Part shown: one piece after another, positions 53,904-63,287 of the stretch
Layout of the letters: every line of letters starts with the position of its first letter
Position numbering within the stretch: position 1 is the stretch's first letter
NCBI GenBank assembly: GCA_963675135.1
Contig: OY776120.1
Location: 20,488,001-20,552,000 of the forward strand
Origin: Galeopsis tetrahit
Lineage: Eukaryota; Streptophyta; Magnoliopsida; Lamiales; Lamiaceae
DNA length: 64,000 bases
Direction: 5' to 3'
Made by a program: the position numbers and the translations under genes
The notes under the pieces: generated by a model
Databases searched by the model: none
What the model was told of the DNA's origin: nothing
What the model saw: the letters and a program-made list of their open reading frames with translations, nothing else

Positions 53904-54913
53904 ATTGATTGTTAATATTTAAACATTTATTAATTAATTTTCTAAGTTTAAATAATATATATATTTTAAAAAATTCGGCAGAGTTTCGCCTAAATCTATC
54001 GTATTCCGAATCCCAAATATTAAAATTCCTAGTGCAGCCGTTTCCAACTCGAGTAAAATTACTCAAGTCGGAACACACAATCTACAATACACAAACAACT
54101 CATCCCGGCCTCCAACTCTAAAATTAATTACGCCTAAATTCTAACAACTACGTACGTACAACACATGCAACATCATTTAATTTCTCATATTCTAACAATT
54201 ATAACATTAATTGATGCTAACAATATAATTAACGTACACATATATACATGCATAACAATTAACTATTTAATTATAAAAATATAATTAACACATGCATGAA
54301 TAACAAATTACCAATTAAATTCTAACAAATTAACAATTAAAAATTAATTAACACATGCATAACAATTATATTAAAAAGGAACAAATGCATAACAATTAAC
54401 AACAATCTCAAAAATCTTAATCCTAACAATATACATTACAAAACTATATATACATATATACACAATATATACATATATATACAATATAAACATATATAAA
54501 TGACTTTTAATTTAATCAATATATAAAAACGAATAAATTTACCGTAGAAATTATCCCCTCGAAGTGTAGAACACAAATATCCAAAAAACATTTCTGATCT
54601 ATGCCTCCGACAGCGGTGGTGGCGTGGTGGAGGTGGGGGCGGCGCCTCTAGCTATCTTCTTAATTTGTTCCGACAGAATGAATTCAAGAAGAAGGAGGGC
54701 TGCATTATTAATTGTGGATTGGGCGAGGGGGGTGCCGTCGCCTATTACCGAGGGTGATGTGGCACTCGCCTATTAAAGGTGGGGGGGGGGGGGGGCATCA
54801 CTTATTAAAGAGGGGGACCTGGCACTCGCCAATGAGCGAGTGGGGTCTACCCCGTCGCCAGTTTCTCGCCAATCAGCGAGTGTTCTATTTTGCACTCGGC
54901 AATAAGCGAGTGT
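53904..54913. other. CACTA E interior 5' of the transposase exon
   Basis: AT-rich up to about 54540. From 54600 it becomes G/C-rich with repeated CACTCGCC...GGCGAGTG-type inverted motifs (about 54760-54915: CACTCGCCAATGAGCGAGTG), a poly-G run at about 54780-54794 and no long open frame. The motifs look like subterminal repeats of yet another nested element, but no termini were found. Confidence 0.4.
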
Positions 54914-55033
54914 ATTTTTTTTTTTTTTATGGAAGTTAAATACCCATCCCTTTTTTCCCCTCCCCATGACTCGAACCCAGGACCTAAGGCCTAGGTAGTG
55001 GTTCTCTAACCACTTGAGCTATCCCACTTTGTC
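54914..55033 (-). mobile_element. tRNA-derived SINE, copy 1 (minus)
   Basis: On the minus strand it reads GGATAGCTCAAGTGGTTAGA (A box), a body with CCACTACCTAGG and CTGGGTTCGAGTCATGG (B box), and a 3' A-tract. It is flanked by the 12-bp TSD ATAAGCGAGTGT (54902-54913 and 55034-55045). Pol III boxes, A-tail and a long TSD together define a SINE. Confidence 0.88.
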
Positions 55034-55290
55034 ATAAGCGAGTGTGTTGCATGCCCTCTTTAATTCCGTCTTTATTTGCTCCCCTCTTTAATTCCCTCTT
55101 TAAATAACAAGGGTTCAATCCCCCTCTTTAGATGGGCGATTTTTTGTATTGTAATGAGTGTAAATGAAATTATATTGATCCTATTATTTCAAACATCATA
55201 GTGTTGGAATCGTCTCTATTGTTTCACACTATGCATGCACTCAAATTTTTTTCCTTTATTATGTTTAAACGACAACCATTTTTAATTCAT
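55034..55290. other. CACTA E interior, low complexity
   Basis: It contains CCCCTCTTTAATTCC repeats and a possible decayed terminus TTTTTTGTATTGTAATGAG at about 55140. Nothing can be fixed as a gene. Confidence 0.3.
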
Positions 55291-56745
55291 GAGAATTAAA
55301 CGTGAAAATTTCTATTTGATCACTAAAATATTAGAGACGAAATATAATATTCATTATTGTTCTAATTATTAACAATAAAATATTGTTTTGCTAATATATT
55401 GATGAAATATTTTAATTTTCTCGCAAATATTAAATCCACAAAATTAGTCATGCAAATTTCAATTTTGTCGCTAAAATATTAGCGACGAAATATAATTTTC
55501 ATTGTTGTTCTTATTATTAACAAAAAAATAAAATAATTTGTTGCAAGTGTAGCGATGAAATATTTTAATTTCGTTGCAAATATTAATTCTAAGAAATTAG
55601 CCACAAAAAATCTATTTCATCGCAAAATAATAGCGACTAAATATAATTTTCATTGTTGTCCTGATTATTAACAACAACATAAAACAATTTTTTGCTTATG
55701 TAGCCATGAAATATTTTAGTTTCGTCGCAAATATTAATCCCAAGAAATTAGCGATAAAAATTTCTATTTCATAGCAAATTATTAGCGACGAAATATAATT
55801 TTCATTGTAGTTATAGTTATTAATAACAAAATAAAACAATTTGTTGCTAGTATAACAGTAAAATATTTTAATTTCGTCGCAAATATTAATTCTCAGAAAC
55901 TAGCAACAATTTTTTTTTCATATCAAAATATTAGCGACAAAATATAATTTTCTTTGTTGTTCTTATTATTAACAACAAAATAAAAGAATTTGTTTCTAGT
56001 TTAGAGAAGAAATGTTTTAATTTCTTCGCAAAAATTAAATCCACAAAATTAGCCACACAAATTTGTATTTCGTCGCTAATATTTTAGCGATGGAATATAA
56101 TTTTTATGGTTGTTCTGATTATCAACAACAAAATAAAATATTCTTTTGTTAGTGTAGCGATCAAATATTTTAATTTCGTCGCCAAAATTAAATCCACGAA
56201 ATTAGTCACAAAAATTTCCTATTTATAGCAAAATATCAGCGGCGAAAATAATTTTCATTGTTCTTCTGATTATTAACAACAAAATAAAATAATTTGTTGC
56301 TAGTTTAACGATGAAATATTTTCATTTCATCGCAAAAAATAATTTCAAGAAAGTAGCCACGAAAATTTCAATTTCATCGCAAAATATAAGATTTACCCTT
56401 TTTTGATTTTTATGGACGAAGTTGGATAGCTCAAGTGGTTAGAGCACCACTACCTAGGCTTTAGATCCTGGGTTCGAGTCATGGAGAGGGGAAAAGGGAT
56501 GGGTATTTAATGTAATTAAAAAAAAAATCGCAAAATATAAGCGACGAAATATAATTTTCATTGTTGTTCTGATTATTAACAACAAAATGAAGCAATTTGT
56601 TGCTAGTATAGAGATGAAATATATAAATTTTGTAGCAAATATTAAATCTAAGAATTTAGCGACATAGTTTTTTATGTTGTTGCTAAAAAAATATTTTAGC
56701 AATGAAATTTAGATTTGTTGCAAAATTTCCGTTGCTATTCCCCCT
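55290..56745. repeat. ~150-bp tandem array, right end of CACTA E
   Basis: About nine units with AATATAATTTTCATTGTTGTTCT recurring near 55489, 55638, 55793, 55941, 56093, 56252 and 56547, a period of about 148-155 bp except where the SINE lies. Each unit has TAGCGACGAAAT and ATTTCGTCGCAAAT motifs. Homologous to 58805-60090 of F in reverse. Confidence 0.85.
56391..56527 (+). mobile_element. tRNA-derived SINE, copy 2 (plus)
   Basis: GGATAGCTCAAGTGGTTAGA (A box) and CCTGGGTTCGAGTCATGGAG (B box) match copy 1, and the copy ends in an A-tract. It is flanked by the 14-bp TSD TCGCAAAATATAAG (56377-56390 and 56528-56541). About 30 bases precede the tRNA-like head inside the TSD. Confidence 0.88.
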
Positions 56746-57885
56746 GTTTCTTGTAGTGACTTTTGGTTCTAGGGCTATGTATACACCTTTGATAATGTTT
56801 ATGAATTGAATTCTTATTTATTTGGTATTTGTGTGGTTTAATCTTATTTGATTAATGTTTGAGTTTCATTGCAAAGCATGTCATTAATGTACATAGTGAT
56901 ATGTTTGATCTTAGTTAATTGAAATTGGATTGAGAAATCTCTTTTGATTAATTGAATGCAAATATTCAAGCTATTGTGAAATTGAGAGATGATCAATTGT
57001 TAGGAGGGTGTGTGATGATCCTAGGAGCTTTATTGGGTTATATGATGCAATTAATTAGGTAGAGATACTAAGTTGAATTATGTTTCTCGTGAGTTAATTG
57101 GATTGAAAAGTCTTCTAATTCACTCATTATTTAGTGATCAACCCTATAGGAAGACCCACAATACCACTTAAGTACTGAGCTTTTAATCATAAATGGATTC
57201 ATTAGTGTGACATATGCATTGGAACCACTCTTTTCTTTTATTGAGTTAATTCACATTCTCTTTGTTTTCGTGATTTGCATGAGTACACTTGATCGATTTA
57301 ATTTCTTATTACTCGTTTATTGTTTATTTGTGACACGTTGGTAGATAATTAGGGGTAATCAAAACACTTAAAACTTTCGATCACGTCTATTTAGAACTAA
57401 ATCAACAAACTCCACTTTTACACTCCCCCTTCTTGTAGGATCAACCTCGTACTTACTTCGCTACAATATACACCGTATACTTGTGATCGTGAATTTTAGA
57501 GTTGTGAAATACGTGAACACTTAAATTTGGACATATCGATATCGAATATCGATATCGGTAAATTTAAAAAATTTAGTAACAAATCTTTAATACATAAAAA
57601 TAACAAAACAATTTGAATAGATTTTACATTCGTGAATCGTGATAAATTTATATAAAATATTATTTCATAAGATATTTATCAATTTTTTTTTCAAAATTTA
57701 TCGACATTTTCCGATATTCTCTGGATATTTTACCGATATTAGGTTCAATATTGTTATTGTCTACCAATATTTATCGACATTTTAAATTTTTTTTAAAATA
57801 TCGTGAAAATATCGATTATTCCCAATATCGATATCGGTGACCCCAAAAAATGGATATATCGAAGATATATCGGGGATATTTCCAA

Positions 57886-58798
57886 ATATTTTCATCCATG
57901 CGCACGCATATTGAATGGGGCTCCGTCTCACAACCTACGCCTAAAACTCCCCCGCCGCCTACGAGGACCTTTACTCGTCTAGGGCAGTGCTTCGACTATG
58001 GAGAAACGGGTCACTTAAGGGCCAATTTCCCCCGTCGCGGTGCTAGGGTTGCTCATGGATGATATCCATGAGGACAACACGGACTACCTGGGTCCTCCGC
58101 AATTTGACGAGGAACAATCGCTCGACCTTGTAGAAGAAATATTAACGAATGATGTTGGCCAGAACCTGGTAATGCGACACACATGTTTGGCCCCTGAAGT
58201 GCTCATCAGGTGATTTTCAACACAACTCCATTTTCGAGACCACATGCACAATAAACGAAAAGGTATGCCGTTTTATCATCAATTCAGGATCTTTTGAAAA
58301 TGCGATAGCCTCTACTACAGTTGATAAATTGTGTATCGCTTCTGAAGCACACCCTAATCCATATAGTCTCTCTTGGCTTCAACGCAATAATAACATCACT
58401 GTGAATTGTTGTGCATTGGTGTTGTTCTCCATCGGTACTAACTATTCGGATTTTGTTTGGTGCGACATTGTACCCATGATCGCGAGGTAATCCATCATGG
58501 TAAGTAAAATTCTTACAACTTTCATTTTAATGGAGTTAAATACACACTTGTGCCCCCCATTCCTCGGCCTTCGACATCATCATAAGACAAGCTGATTGTG
58601 CTTCTGTCCCATAAAACTTCCATGCATGAACTGAAAAATGAACCATTTTCTCTATTTCTCATGGCTCGTGATTGTGTTATTACTAAGGCTACTCCGCAAC
58701 CTGTTGTGCCTTTGTTGAAGGAATTTCTCGATGTTTTCTCGGATAGTCTCCCAGATTCATTGCCTCCTCTACGTGACATTCAACATCACATAGAGCTC
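57886..58798 (+). pseudogene. pol: Gypsy G gag end, protease and RT start
   Basis: A decayed zinc knuckle CFDYGETGHLRANF (57990-58031 region) has lost two of its cysteines. It is followed by DNTDYLGPPQFDEEQSLDLV. The protease region reads RFIINSGSFENAIAS: the usual catalytic DSG is NSG (codon at 58281), so the active Asp is lost. It continues LSWLQRNNNITV and SIGTNYSDFVWCDIVPM. The last part, VPLLKEFLDVFSDSLPDSLP PLRDIQHHIELI, is the start of the Gypsy RT. It is cut at 58800 by CACTA F. After F, IPGAPLPNRPH (61165-61200) continues the same RT, then pol is deleted to the 3' LTR. Inactive. Confidence 0.85.
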
Positions 58799-58804
58799 AT
58801 CACT

Positions 58805-60090
58805 ACAAGAAATGGGGGGAATAGCGACGAAAATTTTGTGACAAATCTAAATTTCATCGCTAATTCAATTTTTAGCAACAAAATATAAATTTTCGCTGCT
58901 AAATTGTTAGATTTAATATTTACAACAAAATATATATATTTCATCGCTATATTAGCAACAAATTATTTCATTTTGTTGTTAATAATCAAAACAACAATGA
59001 AAATTATATTTCGTCGCTAATATTTTGCGATGAAATAGAAATTTTCGTGGCTAATTTCTTGAAATTATATTTTACAACAAAATTTATATATTTCATCGCT
59101 ATATTAGCAACAATTTGCTTCACTTTGTTGTTAATAATCAGAAAAACTATGAAAATTATATTTCGTTGCTAATATTTTGCGATGAAATAGAAATTTTCGT
59201 GGCTAATCTTTTTAAATTAATTTTTGCAACAAAATTTATATATTTCATCGCTATATTAGCAGCAAATTGCTTCATTTTGTTGTTAATAATCAGAACAAAA
59301 ATGAAAATTATATTTCGTTGCTAATATTTTGCGATGAAATAGAAATTTTTGTGACTAATTTCTTGAAATTAATTTTTGCAACAAAATTTATATATTTCAT
59401 CACTTTATTAGCAACAAACTGCATTATTTTGTTGTTAATAATCAGAGCAACAATGGCAATTATATTTTCTTGCTAATATTTTGCGATGAAATTGAAAATT
59501 TTGTGGCTAATTTCTTGAAATTAATTTTTGCAATAAAATTTATATATTTCATTGCTATATTAGCAACAAATTTCTTCATTTTTTTTGTTAATAATCAGAA
59601 CAACAATGAAAATTATATTTCATCACTAATATTTTACGATGAAATAGAAATTTTTGTGACTAATTTATTGAAATTAATTTTTACGATAAAATTAAAATAT
59701 TTCATCGCTATACTAGCAACGTATTGCTGCATTTTGTTGTTAATAATCAGAACAACAATGAAAATTATATTTTGTCGCTAATATTTTACGATGAAATATA
59801 ATTTTTTGTGGCTAATTTATTGAAATTACTTTTTGCGATGAAATAAAAATATTTCATCGCTAAACTAGTAAAAAATTCTTTTATTTTGTTGTTAATAATT
59901 AGGACAACAATGAAAATTATATTTAGTCGCTATTATTTTGCGATGAAATATATTTTTTGTGGCTAATTTTTTGGAATTAATATTTGCAACAAAATTAAAA
60001 TATTTTATCGCTACACTTTTATCAAATTGTTTTATTTTGTTGTTAATAATAAGAACAACAATGATAATTATATTTCGTGGTTAATATTAA
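58805..60090. repeat. ~152-bp tandem array, left end of CACTA F
   Basis: About eight units with AATGAAAATTATATTTCGTC recurring near 58998, 59150, 59306, 59455, 59606, 59757 and 59910. Reverse-complement homolog of the array in E. Short open frames across the units (for example 59115-59324, 59267-59476 and 59470-59781) are products of the repeat and not genes. Confidence 0.87.
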
Positions 60091-60484
60091 ATCAACTATG
60101 CTTGTTAAATCAAGAAAATCGATTTATATAATAAAATGTTTAATAATTCTCCAAATTTTATGTCTTATAAATCAGTATGAATGTTTATAAAAATATTTAT
60201 AAATATGATGATGCAAATGAAGATGGACATAATTAAAGATGGGAGAATGAAGATTGGCTGTAATATTTATTATTTTTTAAAATTGTTAAAGTAACATTGA
60301 TTTTTTACAATTGAATTTGTTTTAAAAATTACAATATATATACACATGTATATATACATATATAGTTGTTACAAGTTAAAAATTAATCAACTAATAAATG
60401 TGAAATAAATTATTAAATGAGTAAATATAACTAAATTAGTAACAGTTGAATACATATATAATTAATATTAAAAACTGAACCAAG
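60091..60484. other. AT-rich interior of CACTA F
   Basis: Homologous in reverse to about 52665-52980 of E (shared ACAAAATTTTGGAGAATTAT-type and GATGATGCAAATGAAGATGG stretches). No coding sequence. Confidence 0.6.
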
Positions 60485-60560
60485 GAGCTGTCTGCCCGAA
60501 TGGTTGGCGCCCAGCTATGGGCGCCCATCCACTCGGGATCAATTCCCACTAAGACCAAAT
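60485..60560 (+). other. tRNA-like segment in CACTA F
   Basis: CTGCCCGAATGGTTGGCGCC (A-box form), the hairpin GGCGCCCAGCTATGGGCGCC and a GGGATCAATTCCC at the B-box position. It is preceded by TACATATATAATTAATATTA as in A, B and E. Confidence 0.6.
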
Positions 60561-60589
60561 AAAATATTTATTTAAAAAAAATGGGAGAG

Positions 60590-60780
60590 GGGGTATGTGG
60601 GTGCGGGGCGGGTTGAGTTGGGGTCGGTTGGGGCGGGTCGAGTACGTGTTGGTGCAGGTTGGGGCGGGTCGAGTGCAGAAGTGGGTTTAGAGAACGATTG
60701 AATTGGTTCTGTTGGGGTGGGTCGGGTGTTGGTGCGGTTTGGGTTAGTTGAGTACGGAAGTGGGTTTAGAGAATGATTCG
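60590..60780 (+). other. G-rich tract of CACTA F with G4 motif at 60599-60623
   Basis: Repeated GGGGCGGGTCGAGT and GTTGGGGTGGGTCGGGT blocks. A canonical four-run G4 pattern is at 60599-60623 (loops of 3, 1 and 7). The minus-strand frame here is only a low-complexity Pro/Thr translation. Confidence 0.7.
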
Positions 60781-61221
60781 TAAATCGGATATCATAGCCA
60801 AATATTAGCAACAAAAATTCTAATATTTTTGTCGCTAATGTGAGTTAACGATGAAATAATTTTGTCGCGGGATTTGTTGCTATACACCCGTCGCTAACAT
60901 TTTGCGATGAAATTTATATTTTCATCGCTAATATTTTGCGATGAAACTCAAATTTTCGTCGCTAATATTTTGCGATGAAACTCAAATTTTCATCGCAAAC
61001 ATTTGCGACAAAATTAATTTTTTTTGTCGCAAACACGTTAGCGACGGGCGTATAGCAACAAATCCTGCGACAAAATTATTTCATCGCTAACTCACGTTAG
61101 CGACGAAAAAATTAGAATTAGCGACAAATTTTTTTGCGGCTAAATTGCAGTTTTCTTGTAGTGCATCCCGGGAGCACCGCTACCTAATCGCCCGCACTTA
61201 GGAATGAGATCTATGTGATGT

Positions 61222-61538
61222 TGATGGAGATGAAGCCGCAATGCTATTCTTACACAAGTTTGACCGACTCTTAATAGATAAAATCAAATCCTATGAATCC
61301 AATTAATTGCTTAGACTCTATTTAATTATCTTCTTAATTCTCTTTGATTGTCGTGTTATTTAAGAATCAAAACTCTTATTTAATTCCTAGCTAGAAGTGG
61401 CACTAGAATCGGCATATTGATTATTGATATTCAGAATTGGGTTGAAACCCGTTTGAGTGATCTGCCTAAGTGTACGTGATACCAGAGGGATAAACCCTTT
61501 TATCCATTCTGTGTTGTTTTACTTTCGTTGCTGCATCA
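61222..61538 (+). repeat. Gypsy G 3' LTR
   Basis: 317 bp, matching 50241-50769 without its MITE. It starts TGATGGAGATGAAGCCGCAA and ends TTGCTGCATCA. No purine tract precedes it, consistent with a deletion that reached the LTR edge. Confidence 0.88.
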
Positions 61539-61543
61539 GTGTA

Positions 61544-62294
61544 GTTAATAGTGGGAGTGCATTTAGTAGTGTTATTTTTTATTTCAGGGTTTTTACACAA
61601 TTATTAAATTAATAAATTAAAGAGGAGAGTGTTCTTAACAAAGTTAGAGGTGCAGATAGCCATACCCTTTACCTGGGCTTCAGCTAGGTTATATTTTCTA
61701 GGCCCATTTTATTAGTTTGGGCTTCATCCATACGCCTCTTTGATTTCTCTTTTTTATTTAAAACCACAACATTCATACTTCCTTGTTCACTAAATTTATA
61801 CTCACTTTTCTTATTTGACTCTCCACCAAAAGTGTGCTCATTTTATTTTTATAAAAATAATTAATTTATCTTTATCTCACAACTTCACAATATTCTTACT
61901 TTATCTATTTTATATAACTAGATTTTAGATTTAAAAAACAAATTATTCATAAAAATAAGTATATATTTATAGATATTTTAAAATTCTCTTACTAAAAGAA
62001 TTTTGAGTCTTGTTTACTACAGAGTAATAGTTTGACTGTTGTGTAAATCCCAAAATACTTCAATTTCTTGCAATCTATATATAAAAGCACTATGAATGTA
62101 ATTTAGATACTTGGAAGCATATTCTAAATCCCAAAATACTTCAATCAACTGTTCTACTGGATTTGGATGAACATTACAACAATACATGAATCGAAGAATA
62201 AAAATCAGTCAATCGAAAGACAAAATATAAAGGAGCTTGATGATCTGTATATATTTTTTTATTTAAAGGCGAGAAAAGTAAAACAAATGGTAAA
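61544..62294. other. Unassigned sequence right of Gypsy G
   Basis: AT-rich, with no open frame over 60 codons. A stretch near 61777-61850 (ACTTCCTTGTTCACTAAATT to ACTCTCCACCAAAAGTGTGC) resembles one end of a Stowaway-like MITE but has no clear partner. No gene seen. Confidence 0.4.
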
Positions 62295-62483
62295 GTCTAG
62301 TATGCACTCGAGTGCATGCTGTGCACCCTAGTCCATGTGCACTTTTCAGTTTACTGACTTACACTTTTTGGTAATGGTGTTGCACTTTTCAATTATTACT
62401 CATTTACCAAAAAGTGTAAGTCAGTAAACTGAAAAGTGCACATAGACTAGGGTGCACAGCATGCACTCGAGTTCATAGCAGAC
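62295..62483. mobile_element. Foldback MITE with 80-bp arms
   Basis: 62295-62374 is the near-perfect reverse complement of 62404-62483 (GCACTCGAGTGCATGCTGTG, GTTTACTGACTTACACTTTT and so on), with a 29-base loop. The whole is a hairpin-type miniature element, 189 bp long. No TSD is obvious, so the superfamily is open. Confidence 0.85.
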
Positions 62484-63287
62484 CAACCCAAAACAAATCT
62501 AGCAGTCGCCTCACATAACCATATCTTTAACGGATACATACATATAAGATTAATTACAGAAGCATGGCATCAGGAATGTGGTCTAATTGTTCCTCCATCC
62601 TTTCCTTTTTATTTTTATATAACCAGAAAGCTCCAGTATGCCTTCTTCATCAATTGCATATATCACATGTAGGATCAACGCATGAAGAATGAGGTTTCTG
62701 CATCATTATAAACACCAATATTATTATTTAACCTGTCTGTAATTTTATGGGACTAAAAATATGAATCAAATTATAAATACCATATCATCATCAATTTATC
62801 AGATTACAATACCTGCAGGAGTATTTGCAACTCTTCAAGGTGCGCAAGAAGTTGTAAATTCCCGTTTCTTCATACAGCGTAAAAGCTTGTTATTTGTTCT
62901 GATATAATTTATAGTGGAATAACTACATAAGATATGTAAATCAATTGATGTTATTATGAAATTTACTTAATTCAATCTATATATCAAGCATGGCGTACAA
63001 AGTCAACAACATGCTTACAATAACATCAAAACTTAATCAACCTTTATTCGAACTTACCATACATAGGAAAACAATAGGAGGCTGGCAAACAATAACCACA
63101 AAAGTTTCCCCCTTGAATCCATCATAAAAAATCCTACAATCACTGATTTTGCCAAGGTCTACTATCACTACAGATGATACATGCCCTACTTATGGAACTC
63201 TCGTCTGAACTAAACCCTTCAGTTTCGTGATTTCAGATTGGGTGAAAATATAAGTTGCTAGAACGCAATATGTTGGTAAGGGTTTAG
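62484..63287. other. Unassigned sequence before the right-hand LTR
   Basis: No convincing frame on either strand. It could hold the non-coding part of a host gene, but no exon was recognised. Confidence 0.4.

Larger units (their letters stand above)
51995..56758 (-). mobile_element. CACTA E
   Basis: It starts CACTACAAGAAAACTGCAAT and ends TTTCTTGTAGTG, with TSD ACT (51992-51994 and 56759-56761). The left end has TAGCGA/TCGCTA inverted repeats, G/C-rich and tRNA-like segments. The right end has a 1.4-kb array with ~150-bp period. Inside are one transposase-associated exon on the minus strand, a hAT MITE and two SINEs. TNP2 is otherwise deleted. Its left end equals the right end of F in reverse, and vice versa, so they are one family in opposite orientation. 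Confidence 0.9.
51122..57526 (+). mobile_element. Probable solo LTR of another retroelement, interrupted by CACTA E
   Basis: 51122-51994 plus 56762-57526 read as one sequence across E: a non-coding stretch with a TATA-like CTATATATACACT at about 51725 and a final segment CCTTCTTGTAGGATCAACCT CGTACTTAC typical of plant LTR ends. No pol, PBS or PPT accompanies it, so it looks like a solo LTR. Its ends were not fixed; ATATCGA occurs on both sides (about 51117 and 57533) and may be the target duplication. Confidence 0.4.
51111..57885. mobile_element. ATATCG-rich repeat, split by LTR-like insert
   Basis: TTGGAAATATC at 51111 is the reverse complement of GATATTTCCAA at 57875-57885. The sequence next to the right end (57527-57885) is packed with ATATCGATATCG and CCGATATT blocks. 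I read it as a small inverted-repeat element split almost at its left tip by the LTR-like segment. No TSD could be confirmed. Confidence 0.4.
58801..61163 (+). mobile_element. CACTA F (same family as E, opposite orientation)
   Basis: It starts CACTACAAGAAATGGGGGGA and ends TGCAGTTTTCTTGTAGTG, with TSD CAT (58798-58800 and 61164-61166). It has no transposase sequence at all. The order is a ~150-bp array (58805-60090), an AT-rich part, a tRNA-like segment, a G-rich tract and inverted repeats with TAGCGA motifs. It interrupts the RT start of Gypsy G exactly at a codon that continues after the TSD. Confidence 0.92.
50241..61538 (+). mobile_element. G: deleted Ty3/Gypsy element hosting E, F and others
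   Basis: The LTRs at 50241-50769 (with a 195-bp MITE inside) and 61222-61538 begin TGATGGAG and end GCTGCATCA. The TSD is GTGCA (50236-50240) and GTGTA (61539-61543), one mismatch. A PBS follows the 5' LTR. Remaining coding parts are the end of gag, a decayed CCHC knuckle, protease and the very start of RT. The rest of pol is deleted up to the 3' LTR. LTRs of about 320-330 bp without the MITE are short for Gypsy. Lineage not settled. Confidence 0.85.

Noticed and set aside
59115..59781. Chained ~69-103 codon frames in CACTA F
   Set aside because: The same peptide pattern repeats with the ~152-bp array unit; it is a satellite-like artefact.
60572..60814. 80-codon Pro/Thr-rich minus-strand frame in CACTA F
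   Set aside because: Low-complexity translation of the G-rich tract.
51995..61163. One single CACTA element from 51995 to 61163
   Set aside because: The outer ends match, but the TSDs pair as ACT/ACT for 51995-56758 and CAT/CAT for 58801-61163, so these are two elements.
61777..62035. A Stowaway MITE right of Gypsy G
   Set aside because: One end resembles the family, but no matching inverted end or TA duplication was found.
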